Below the pieces are notes generated by a model. The model saw nothing but the letters and a program-made list of their open reading frames with translations, did no database searches and was not told the origin of the DNA. A program made the translations under genes and the position numbers. A stretch of DNA of 64,000 bases from an uncultured Collinsella sp. (GTDB lineage: Bacteria > Actinomycetota > Coriobacteriia > Coriobacteriales > Coriobacteriaceae), in contig CALDWI010000078.1 in assembly GCA_937923795.1 (NCBI GenBank), positions 1-64,000 of the forward strand, read 5' to 3'. This document shows, piece after piece, positions 47,979 to 55,814 of this stretch (the stretch's first letter is position 1; every line of letters starts with the position of its first letter).

Positions 47979-49466
47979 ATGGTAAAGAACCGCGCCGCCA
48001 TATATGCGCGCTTCAGCTCGCACAATCAGCGTTCAGAGAGCATAGAGATACAAGTTGAGAACTCGCGTGCATACTGCGAGCGCGAGGGCTTGCAGGTCGT
48101 GCGCGAATACTGCGACTATGCGCAGACGGGGCGCAATATCGACCGCGCAGAGTTCCAGCGAATGATGAGTGATGCACGACACGGCCTGTTTGACTACGTA
48201 GTGATCTACAAGGTTACGCGCATCATGCGCAACCGAGACGAAATGTCGCTTGCCCGCATCATGCTTCGCAAGGCTGGCGTAGAAATCCTATACGCTGGCG
48301 AAGACATTTCCAGCGGGTCAAGCGGCGTGTTGCAGCTCGGCATGCTCGAAGTTCTCGCCGAGTATGAGAGCGCGCTTGATAGCGAGCGAATTAGAGACGG
48401 TATCCAGAAGAACGCCGAACGCTGCATGGCGAACGGGCGCACTCTGTACGGGTGGGATATCGTAGAAGGCCGCTACGTCATCAACGAGCGTGAAGCATCA
48501 GTGCTTCGCAGGATGAAGAACATGTTGTTTGCCGGTAGCTCTGTCGCCGACATCGTACGCGCCGTAAGCACTGAGAGAAGCAAGCGCGGTGCCAAGTTCA
48601 ATCAGGACACCGTCACGAAGCTGCTAAAGCGCGTCCAGAACGCGGGCGTATACAAGTACGCCGATCATGAGGTGCCGGACGGGATGCCCGCCATATGGTC
48701 GCAGGTCGAACAAGACATGATAGACAACATCCTTGGCGACCGCCACAAGCCGCGCCGCAAGATCAACTCAACGCTAGAGTTCCCGTTGTCCGGCAAGCTC
48801 TACTGCGCAAAGTGCGGCGCTCCAATGGCGGGAACAAGCGGCACGTCATGCACTGGCGCGACGTATCACTACTACAAGTGCCGGAAGTGCCGCCGAACCG
48901 TTCGGCGTGATCTCATAGAAGACGTTGTTTGCGATATGACGCTGCAAGCCGTGGCGCGCGAAGACGTTAGACAGCGCATAGCAAGCGGCATGGTTGCGTT
49001 TCAAGCCGAGCAGCCGAAAGAGCAATCGAGAAGCTACGCGATAAAGAAGGAATTGAAGCGGATTGACCGCACCTTTGAACGCATTTGGCAAGCGATAGAA
49101 GACGGCATAGCGCCGCCCGGTGGCAGGGAGCGCACCGAAGAGCTGAAGCAGCGCAAGAGCGAGCTTGAAGCCGAGCTGCGCATTGCCGAGAGAGAAGAAG
49201 CGTTCAATATCGGCGTTGACGAACTCATGCTGTGGCTCGATGATGCGGCAGAAAACCTAACGCCAGAAGTGATCTTAGGCACCTTCGTTAGATTCGTTGA
49301 AATCGACGGGAAGACGCTTAACGTCTACTTTGCCTTTGACCACTACGGCGATGATTTCAGGCCAAAACAGAAAAAGGTCGAACCATGCCCCGAAGGGCAT
49401 AGTTCGACCAATTCTCTTATGGTGGAGGCGCGGAGAATCGAACTCCGGTCCACGAAAGCCCCCTGA
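47979..49466 (+). CDS. Large serine recombinase (probable integrase) with attR inside its 3' end
   Basis: 495 residues in the lysogen. The catalytic domain begins AAIYARFSSHNQ (nucleophile Ser), with YKVTRIMRNRDEM and LEYESALDSERIRDG-like helix. A recombinase domain, a zinc ribbon (CAKCGAPM ... CRKCRR) and a coiled coil (ELKRIDRTFERIWQAI...) follow, all typical of large serine integrases. The reading frame crosses an antisense terminator and the att core (codons for NSLMVE) and ends 12 codons later inside ssrA. In the circular phage the same frame continues for 39 different codons instead. Confidence 0.93.
   Translation: MVKNRAAIYARFSSHNQRSESIEIQVENSRAYCEREGLQVVREYCDYAQTGRNIDRAEFQRMMSDARHGLFDYVVIYKVTRIMRNRDEMSLARIMLRKAGVEILYAGEDISSGSSGVLQLGMLEVLAEYESALDSERIRDGIQKNAERCMANGRTLYGWDIVEGRYVINEREASVLRRMKNMLFAGSSVADIVRAVSTERSKRGAKFNQDTVTKLLKRVQNAGVYKYADHEVPDGMPAIWSQVEQDMIDNILGDRHKPRRKINSTLEFPLSGKLYCAKCGAPMAGTSGTSCTGATYHYYKCRKCRRTVRRDLIEDVVCDMTLQAVAREDVRQRIASGMVAFQAEQPKEQSRSYAIKKELKRIDRTFERIWQAIEDGIAPPGGRERTEELKQRKSELEAELRIAEREEAFNIGVDELMLWLDDAAENLTPEVILGTFVRFVEIDGKTLNVYFAFDHYGDDFRPKQKKVEPCPEGHSSTNSLMVEARRIELRSTKAP
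49371..49409 (-). terminator. Prophage-supplied terminator for ssrA
   Basis: On the minus strand GGTCGAAC-T-ATGCCC, loop TTCG, GGGCAT-G-GTTCGACC, then TTTTTCTG. It begins 11 nt after the tmRNA 3' end and lies inside the recombinase coding region, antisense to it. It replaces the displaced chromosomal terminator at 16331-16365. Confidence 0.85.
49416..49427. repeat. attR core
   Basis: CTTATGGTGGAG, identical to attL. The right eight bases are the 3' end of tmRNA (CTCCACCA on its own strand). They also encode Leu-Met-Val-Glu of the recombinase. Confidence 0.8.
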
Positions 49467-49783
49467 TTGGCATCTCCAAGCTCAGTCGCTGGTTTAGTCT
49501 CGGACGCTTTGCGCGCAGCGACACGCTCGCGGCATCCCAACCGGTTCGGTCTTAGCCCGCGCCATACCGATTACGTGCGCGGGAGCATTCCCCTAACATG
49601 ACGTCGCGCCGGTGTCGGGGAAATCACCGGGTTGACGCGCCGCTATAAACTAAGCAGCGAGAGCCATAGGCTCAAAAGAAGAGTTGTTGTCAATTCAATT
49701 TGACGGTACCCCTGTTTAACGAGGCGAGGAGACCTCGGCTTGCTTCCTCTCTCAGAGCTATCGTGTCGAAACCAGTCGCCCCC
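49420..49783 (-). ncRNA. ssrA: tmRNA (ssrA), 364 nt
   Basis: Rescues stalled ribosomes and tags their products. The 5' end GGGGGCGACTGGTTTCGAC pairs its first seven bases with CGCCTCC before the encoded CCA. The T-arm GGAGTTCGATTCTCC is at the 3' side. The tag open frame at 49691-49650 reads DNNSSFEPMALAA then TAG, ending in the usual ALAA degron. The resume codon is probably GAC or the codon just before it. The prophage att core overlaps the last eight bases but leaves them intact. Confidence 0.96.
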
Positions 49784-50020
49784 GAATGTTGGGAAAGTCT
49801 GGATGGCATTGGGCACGAGCGCCCAACACCCGTCGACTTTTCAAGGAACATGCAGGGCGAGCCCCGCTTGTGGAGTGTTATCTTACCACGTTCTGAAAGC
49901 GGACAGCTGTTCTATGCACGAGCTGTGAAGACCCCAATGTGCGCCGCACTTCGCACTTTTGCTACCGATCGCGTCACGTATATTTTCGCCAAGCAAAATT
50001 GCCCCGTCGAAAGGACCGTT
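49784..50020. other. Region upstream of ssrA
   Basis: No gene seen. On the minus strand TGGTAAGAT near 49880 looks like an extended -10 for ssrA. The right end carries the leader of the next gene. Confidence 0.4.
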
Positions 50021-50455
50021 ATGGATACCAAACAGCAACTCGTCAATGCCCTCGCAGGCCTGGGTTCAACCATTACCGAAGCTATGGATGTCATCGAAGG
50101 CTTTGTCCCCTGCGGACATCCCGCCCTCACGGTTTCGAACGCCCTTGTTGCGCTGGACGCTGACGATGATGCAGCTCTCGCCCAGCAGCTTGAGACCGTC
50201 GAGGGCTTTATCGACCACGTGAGTGAAAACCGCGGCGTGGCCGCCTACCACGGCATCGAGGTCGAGCTCGCGGGTCCCAAAGCCGATCTGCTCGCAGCAA
50301 TCCGCGAGGTAGGCGCCCTTATGCAGACTGCAGGCGTCAAGAACACCCAGGTCAACGAGTGGGTCTACCGCAGTCTGGCAGCACTCGACAGCTCCGACGA
50401 AAAGGCAGCCGAAAAGCTCGCAGAAAGCCCCGCCATTAAGGCCGAGCTTTTGTAA
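50021..50455 (+). CDS. Hypothetical helical protein
   Basis: 144 residues, Ala/Glu-rich and predicted all-helical (TKQQLVNALAGLGSTITEAM and AALDSSDEKAAEKLAESPA). GAAAGGA precedes ATG 50021. No family recognised. It stands alone between ssrA and the toxin-antitoxin pair. Confidence 0.6.
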   Translation: MDTKQQLVNALAGLGSTITEAMDVIEGFVPCGHPALTVSNALVALDADDDAALAQQLETVEGFIDHVSENRGVAAYHGIEVELAGPKADLLAAIREVGALMQTAGVKNTQVNEWVYRSLAALDSSDEKAAEKLAESPAIKAELL

Positions 50456-50513
50456 ATAGCAGACGCGGGCCCCTTGGCGCATCGTCGTCCAAGAGGCCCG
50501 CAAACAGCTCGCG

Positions 50514-51029
50514 TCAACCGATAGCCGCGCCGCCGCGTTCGGCTAAAGCAAGAATCGGCATCATTTGGCGCGGGATCTTTGCTGCAAGATCGGCATGTTC
50601 GAGCAGCTTGCGATCGTTGGTCACCAAGTAATCGACCTGCGCGCGCTTGCAAGCGGCGAGCACCAAGTTGTCCTCGTAATCGCGATGGAGCGCTAAGTAT
50701 TTGTCGGCCAGCCAAAGGTCCGACGCATCTGCACCCACGGCCGTAGCGTTTTCGGTCATATTCCGAACAAACGCCAGCGCCGCATCGCCAATCGCGCGGG
50801 CAGAAGCCTCGTCGAGCGCTCCCCCGCTGGCAAGAACGCCACGCTTCAGCTCGTGTTGGACAACGTACAGTACGTCCTTAGCGATATGCACCGGAAAGAA
50901 CAGCGATGCCCCCGCCTCCGTCGCCTGCCCAATAAACGCACGCGCGGCAAGCGACTCGGCATGGTCAACACAAAACGAATCAACCCACACATTCGCATCC
51001 ACCATGATTTTAAGAGGGGCTCCGCTCAC
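50514..51029 (-). CDS. PIN-domain toxin (VapC-like)
   Basis: 171 residues, a probable RNase. PIN acidic residues are visible in IMVDANVWVDSF, the middle acidic segments, and DYEDNLVLAACKRAQVDYLVTND. The GTG start at 51029 overlaps the antitoxin stop (GTGA), giving coupled translation. ATG 51005 is a shorter alternative. Confidence 0.85.
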   Translation of the reverse strand: MSGAPLKIMVDANVWVDSFCVDHAESLAARAFIGQATEAGASLFFPVHIAKDVLYVVQHELKRGVLASGGALDEASARAIGDAALAFVRNMTENATAVGADASDLWLADKYLALHRDYEDNLVLAACKRAQVDYLVTNDRKLLEHADLAAKIPRQMMPILALAERGGAAIG

Positions 51030-51361
51030 AGGATCATCCCCTTTTGGCGATAGCGCTCGTCCATGGCTTCGGAATAGATTGCGTCCCAATCGCGATCGTC
51101 GGATACGGGCGACGCAGCGATGCCCAAATCTGCATAAAGCCGGTCTGCCGCTGCCCACGACGCGGCGAACGGAGTATCGTGCGCGACGGTCTGTTGCCGG
51201 TCGTCGACGGCCGCAAGCACTTCCTCGCACTGCCCGCCGCCCTGCGCGACCTTGGCCACGACCTTTTTGATGAGCTCGGGCAGTGATCTGTCCGAAAGCC
51301 GCAACGCTTCCTCCGCATGGTCCTTGACCTGGCGATCCACGCGAACGTTCACCTGCGCCAT
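51026..51361 (-). CDS. Antitoxin with RHH/RelB-like N-terminus
   Basis: 111 residues. AQVNVRVDRQVKDHAEEALR is a ribbon-helix-helix-type DNA-binding start; the C-terminal half (DWDAIYSEAMDERYRQ) should wrap and inhibit the PIN toxin. It is first in the pair, and its promoter carries repeated operators, consistent with autorepression. Confidence 0.82.
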   Translation of the reverse strand: MAQVNVRVDRQVKDHAEEALRLSDRSLPELIKKVVAKVAQGGGQCEEVLAAVDDRQQTVAHDTPFAASWAAADRLYADLGIAASPVSDDRDWDAIYSEAMDERYRQKGMIL

Positions 51362-51400
51362 GCCGCTAACAGCACCCACGTTGATCCCGCTCCCTTCAAA

Positions 51401-51448
51401 TGCTAGCACCGCTAGCAACACTATATAGAGAAGCTAGCAAATGGTCAA
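51401..51448 (-). promoter_or_regulatory. Toxin-antitoxin promoter with GCTAGC operators
   Basis: Minus strand: -35 TTGACC (51448-51443), exactly 17 nt, -10 TATAGT (51425-51420). Operator half-sites GCTAGC occur three times: 51433-51438 between the promoter boxes, and a pair in TGCTAGCACCGCTAGCA (51401-51417) just downstream of the -10. Confidence 0.8.
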
Positions 51449-51452
51449 ATGC

Positions 51453-51498
51453 AAAAGGCCTGCGTCCGGACGACACCGATGCCGTCTGGGCGCAGGCC
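51453..51498 (-). terminator. Terminator after the P-type ATPase
   Basis: On the minus strand GGCCTGCG ... CGCAGGCC with an inner AGACGGCATC/GTCGTC-type stem, then TTTTGC. Confidence 0.75.
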
Positions 51499-51522
51499 AG
51501 ATAACGTGGGCGAACACGTCCG

Positions 51523-53598
51523 CTAGCGCAGGTAAGCCTTTGCATTGCCCAGGCTGTAGGCGATCGTTGAGCCGTTGTGCAGCAGCGACGACGCCTGCGG
51601 AGTAATCATGCCGGTAATACCCAATGCCAACAGCGCCGAGTTGGTGAGCATCACCTTGGAATACGAACTCGTCAGACGGTCGATAAGCCCCTGACTCATG
51701 CGGCGCAGGCGCACGATCGCGGCGAGATCTGTATCGGTCAGGATGATATCGGCGACCTCCTTGGCGATGTCGCTTCCACCGCCCATTGCCAGCCCCACGT
51801 CGGCCAAACCGAGTGCCGGCGAATCGTTGACGCCGTCGCCCACCATGGCAACGTGGCGCCCCTCGCCCTTAATGCGCTCAACATACGCGTACTTGTCCTC
51901 GGGCAGCAGCTCGGCCTTAAACTCGTCGACACCCGCCTCGCGCGCAATGCGCTCGGCCGTGCGCTCCGAGTCGCCCGTGAGCATGACCACGTGCTTAACG
52001 CCCAACGCGTGCAGGTCGGCGATGGCCTCGCGAACCCCGGGCTTAAGCGGGTCCTCGATACCGAGCACGCCCACAACGGTGCCATCGACCGCCAGGTACA
52101 GCGGCGACAGCCCCTGCATCTGGGACTCGATTTGCTCCTTAATGTCGGACTCGAGCTGCGCGCTCTCATCCTCAAATACAAAGTGCGCGGAACCGATGAT
52201 GGCGCGACGCCCTTCAATGGACGAAGCGATGCCGTGCGCCACGATGTACTCGACGGCGGCATGGCGCTCGCGGTGCTCGAGCCCGCGCTCGCGGGCGGCG
52301 TTGACCACGGCACGCGCCACCGGATGCGGAAAATGCTCCTCCAAGCAAGCGGAAAGGCGCAGGATCTCGTCCTCGCTCCAACCATCGGTGGTGAGCACGC
52401 AGGCAAGACGCGGCTGCGCCTCGGTAAGCGTGCCGGTCTTATCAAACACAATGGTGTCGGCCTTGGCAAACGACTCAAAGTACTTGGCGCCCTTGACCAT
52501 AACACCCATCTTGGCAGCATCGCTCATGGCAGTCATGACGGCGACGGAACCCGTGAGCTTGAGTGCGCACGAGTAGTCGACCATCAGTGCCGCCGAGGTC
52601 TTGATGAGGCTGCGGGTGGTAAGCGCAACCAGGCCCGCGAGCAGGAAGTTCCACGGGACGATCTTGTTGGCGAGGTCTTCCATGTGCGACTGGCCCTCGG
52701 ACTTGAGCGAATCGGCCGTCTGCACGAGCGAGACGATCGAGCGGAGCTTGGTCTGCGCCGTGTTGGCGCGCACGCGCACCAAGATGCTGCCGTCTTCCAC
52801 GACGGTACCGGCGAACACATCGTCGCCCACGCTGCGCTCGACGGCCAGCGGCTCGCCGGTCAGGGTCGCCTGGTTGACCATAGCGCTCCCCTGCTCGACA
52901 ACACCGTCGATGCAAATGGACATGCCAGTGCGCACGGCGACCAAATCGCCGGGCTCGAGCTCGGTCGCGGCAACGCTTACCTCGGTGTCGCCGACAACCT
53001 TTTGCGCCTTGTCGGGCACATCGAGCAGCGAGTTGATGAGCTCGTTTTCGCTCATGGCGCGAGTGTAGTCCTCGAGCAGCTCGCCCACGTTGAGCAAGAA
53101 CATTGTCTGGCCCGCGGTGTCGACATCACGCTTGACGAACGAAATGCCGATGGCCGAAGCGTCGAGCACAGGAACGGTCAGGCGCGGCTGTGCCAGCTCA
53201 TGAAGGGCAGCGCGCAAAAATGCCATGTAACCGGCCACGACAAACACCGCACGCAGAGGCGTCGGCAAGAACCAACGGCGCGCGTAGTGGGCGCCGATAA
53301 GTGTGGCAAGATCCATGACGAGCTTGTGCTTGCGCGGCTCGAGTTGCATCACGTAGCCCGACTTGGCATCGGCGATAGCTTGAGCATCGAGCGCGCCCAA
53401 GGCATCGAGCACGCTCGCGCGGCGCGGCTCGTCGTACTCCAGCGCCATCTGGCCAATGCGGCCATACACGCGCACCTTGCGCACGCCATCGATGTCGCCG
53501 CCAAGCTTTAGAAGCGCATCGAGATCGCTCTCTGGCACAGGACCCGCCAACTGAAGGCGGGTCCTGCCAGGGATCTCGCTGATAATCGAGAATCTCAT
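51523..53598 (-). CDS. Heavy-metal P1B-type ATPase with atypical metal-site motif
   Basis: 691 residues, membrane. Residues 1-70 are a degenerate HMA domain lacking CxxC. The actuator has ATLTGEP, phosphorylation occurs in FDKTGTLTEAQ, and the ATP-binding HP motif is in EEHFPHPVARAV. GDGVNDSPALGLADVGLAMG is the hinge. In TM6 the usual CPC is replaced by DYSCALKL. The metal is therefore uncertain; it is not a standard Cu or Zn pump. Cotranscribed with the small membrane gene upstream. Confidence 0.88.
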   Translation of the reverse strand: MRFSIISEIPGRTRLQLAGPVPESDLDALLKLGGDIDGVRKVRVYGRIGQMALEYDEPRRASVLDALGALDAQAIADAKSGYVMQLEPRKHKLVMDLATLIGAHYARRWFLPTPLRAVFVVAGYMAFLRAALHELAQPRLTVPVLDASAIGISFVKRDVDTAGQTMFLLNVGELLEDYTRAMSENELINSLLDVPDKAQKVVGDTEVSVAATELEPGDLVAVRTGMSICIDGVVEQGSAMVNQATLTGEPLAVERSVGDDVFAGTVVEDGSILVRVRANTAQTKLRSIVSLVQTADSLKSEGQSHMEDLANKIVPWNFLLAGLVALTTRSLIKTSAALMVDYSCALKLTGSVAVMTAMSDAAKMGVMVKGAKYFESFAKADTIVFDKTGTLTEAQPRLACVLTTDGWSEDEILRLSACLEEHFPHPVARAVVNAARERGLEHRERHAAVEYIVAHGIASSIEGRRAIIGSAHFVFEDESAQLESDIKEQIESQMQGLSPLYLAVDGTVVGVLGIEDPLKPGVREAIADLHALGVKHVVMLTGDSERTAERIAREAGVDEFKAELLPEDKYAYVERIKGEGRHVAMVGDGVNDSPALGLADVGLAMGGGSDIAKEVADIILTDTDLAAIVRLRRMSQGLIDRLTSSYSKVMLTNSALLALGITGMITPQASSLLHNGSTIAYSLGNAKAYLR

Positions 53599-53616
53599 AG
53601 TTTGTGCCTGGGAGCG

Positions 53617-53862
53617 CTACTCGGCTGCCTCGTCAGCAGCGGCCTCGCTCTGGGTGATGTAAGCAGCCTCGGCAACCATGTCGTCGACATTAGCCTTGGC
53701 CTGCTCGACCATGTCCTGGTAGCCGTTCTTGATGCGCATGCCGCACGCGATACCCTGCACGCAGGCATTCTTTACCGGAGCGCTGGTAAGCAGCTTGATG
53801 CCGGCCGTGCCAAGCAGAAAACCGCCACCGACAAGCAGGGTGTTAAACGTCGACTTCTTCAT
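53617..53862 (-). CDS. Small membrane-associated partner of the P-type ATPase (DUF6110-like)
   Basis: 81 residues. KKSTFNTLLVGGGFLLGTAGIKL is a short N-terminal hydrophobic segment. Then comes a conserved SAPVKNACVQGIACGMRIKNGYQ block with two Cys that could bind metal, and an acidic helix. Such genes regularly precede ATPases of this type. GGGAG precedes ATG 53862. Confidence 0.75.
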   Translation of the reverse strand: MKKSTFNTLLVGGGFLLGTAGIKLLTSAPVKNACVQGIACGMRIKNGYQDMVEQAKANVDDMVAEAAYITQSEAAADEAAE

Positions 53863-54056
53863 GTTGCTTCTCCCTTTTGCCGCACAAGCGCGGCATGGTG
53901 CCTTAGCACCCGAGTTCATTAGTTTGCTCGAGCACGCTTTTGAAATACCTTAATTCTATCTAACTATCTAGGTCAGCCATAGCTAACCTTTTGAAAATTA
54001 ACGATGCGGAGTAACCGATTGTCAATGTGACAAAGGGACTGTTCCTTTGCCCCTTC

Positions 54057-55814
54057 TTACAGCTGCCAGGCAGCCGCTTCCTTTTGCAGCGCAACCATGC
54101 AGGCGAATTCTCCACCTGCCGCCTTGAGCTGTGCCGGAGTGCCCTGCTCGGCAACCACACCATCCTTGAGTACAACGATCTTATCGGCATTTTCTACCGT
54201 GCGCATACGGTGGGCGATCACGATAACTGTCTTTCCTGCGAGCAGGCGGGAGAGCGCCTGCTGCACCACGGTCTCGTTCTCCACATCCAAACTCGCCGTC
54301 GCCTCGTCCAGCAACACAATCGGCGCATCTTTGAGCAGCGCGCGGGCGATGGAGATGCGCTGGCGCTCGCCGCCGGACAGCTTGGAGCCGTTCTCGCCGA
54401 TCATGGTGTCATAGCCCTGCGGCATGCGGCTCACAAACTCGTCGCAGTTGGCGGCACGCGCGGCAGCAAGCACTTCCTCATCGGTGGCATCGCGACGACC
54501 AAGACGGATGTTTCCCATCACTGTGTCGTCAAAGAGCAGCACGTCTTGGAACACAATGGCGTAGTCGCGCAGCAGCACCTCGGGATCGACGCTCGCAACA
54601 TCCACGCCACCCACGGTGACCGTGCCTTCGGTGGCGTCCCAAAAGCGCGCGGCCAGGCGGCTCACCGTGGACTTACCGGAACCCGAAGGACCGACCAGTG
54701 CCGTGACCTCCCCTTCTTTGGCGGCAAAGCTCACATCGGTAAGAACTTTCTCGCCGGCGCGGCCGTCCTCGCCCGCACCATAACCAAATGCCACGTGATC
54801 GAACACCACGTCATGACCTACGGGCTCAAACTGCTCGCTGCCCCGCGCCACGGGCTCTTCCATGATGGAGCGCATGCGCTTGGCCGACGACTCGGCGGCA
54901 AACAGCTCGGACATCAGCATCAGTGCCTGATCGAAGGGCGCATAGATGCGGCTCACCATGAGCAGGAAGGCAAACATCACCAAAAAGTCGACCCGGCCGG
55001 AGGCGACCATCGCAGCGCCCGTGACCAACGTGGTGGCAATCCCCAGGCGCAGGATGGCAAAGGCGGAGTTGACCAAAAGCCCGTTGGCGAGCTCGCCTTT
55101 GGTGGTCTCGCGCTCCTCGGCATCGATCACGGCGTTGAGCCCCTCAAGATAATGGGCCTCCTGGTTGGTGGCGCGAATCTCGCGCACGCAGTCGAGCGTC
55201 TCCTGGATCGCCTCGGTGACCTTGACCTTCTCGGCGCGCACGCGGTCGAACACCGGGGTCATGGGGCCGCGTGTTAGATACAGCACGGCAAAGGCCACGG
55301 GCACGCTCCAAAACGCCGCGATCGCCAGCTGCCAGCAAAAGAACAGCGACGCCACGAACACAATGGCGCTTGCGATGACGGCACCCCAAAGCTCTCCCAG
55401 CACGTGGCTGTAGGCGTGCTCCATAGTCTGAACGTCGCCCATGATGGTTTCGGTTAGATCGGCCAGATCACGACGGCCGAAAAACGACAGCGGCAGTTTG
55501 CGCAAGCGCTCGGCGATCTCCATGCGCTGCTTGCCGCACTCCTCGTAAAAGATGCAGTAGGTGTAGTAATACTGCTGCCAGTTAGAGGCAAAGAGCAACA
55601 CGAAAAAGACCAGGAGGCCGCCCACGATCGGCAGGGCATCCGGCAGGTCAGCCCCGCTGGCGAGATGCTCGACAAAGCCGGCCATAACCAGGAATAAAAA
55701 GCCCATGCCGGCCATGGTAATGAGATTGGTGAGCGTGGTCCAGAAGACGCCGCGTTTTACGCCGGCGACGCCTTTATCGGATAGGAAATACTTCTTTTGG
55801 AATGAGGCGAACAT
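54057..55814 (-). CDS. ABC transporter permease/ATP-binding half 2
   Basis: 585 residues. An N-terminal six-helix exporter-type domain is followed by an ATPase with GPSGSGKST (Walker A), LSGGERQRISIARALL (signature) and VLLDEATASLD (Walker B). It forms a heterodimer with the next gene, from which it is separated by no spacer. Gene order, with a divergent AraC regulator, resembles the ybtA-ybtP-ybtQ siderophore-uptake cluster. Confidence 0.9.
   Translation of the reverse strand: MFASFQKKYFLSDKGVAGVKRGVFWTTLTNLITMAGMGFLFLVMAGFVEHLASGADLPDALPIVGGLLVFFVLLFASNWQQYYYTYCIFYEECGKQRMEIAERLRKLPLSFFGRRDLADLTETIMGDVQTMEHAYSHVLGELWGAVIASAIVFVASLFFCWQLAIAAFWSVPVAFAVLYLTRGPMTPVFDRVRAEKVKVTEAIQETLDCVREIRATNQEAHYLEGLNAVIDAEERETTKGELANGLLVNSAFAILRLGIATTLVTGAAMVASGRVDFLVMFAFLLMVSRIYAPFDQALMLMSELFAAESSAKRMRSIMEEPVARGSEQFEPVGHDVVFDHVAFGYGAGEDGRAGEKVLTDVSFAAKEGEVTALVGPSGSGKSTVSRLAARFWDATEGTVTVGGVDVASVDPEVLLRDYAIVFQDVLLFDDTVMGNIRLGRRDATDEEVLAAARAANCDEFVSRMPQGYDTMIGENGSKLSGGERQRISIARALLKDAPIVLLDEATASLDVENETVVQQALSRLLAGKTVIVIAHRMRTVENADKIVVLKDGVVAEQGTPAQLKAAGGEFACMVALQKEAAAWQL

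Larger units (their letters stand above)
16371..49427. mobile_element. Complete siphovirus prophage integrated at the 3' end of ssrA
   Basis: About 33 kb bounded by the 12-bp direct repeats. It carries full modules: recombinase, immunity, replication, packaging, HK97-type head, long-tail genes with tape measure, tail tip, a diversity-generating retroelement and lysis. All essential structural genes look intact, so it is probably inducible. Gene order and small early membrane proteins fit a temperate siphophage of a high-GC host. Confidence 0.93.

Noticed and set aside
49420..49466. Recombinase truncated by the insertion
   Set aside because: The catalytic, zinc and coiled-coil regions are complete; only the extreme tail depends on the junction.
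51577..53511. 644-codon open frame antisense to the P-type ATPase
   Set aside because: No family motifs and His/Arg/Gly-rich, as expected for an antisense shadow.
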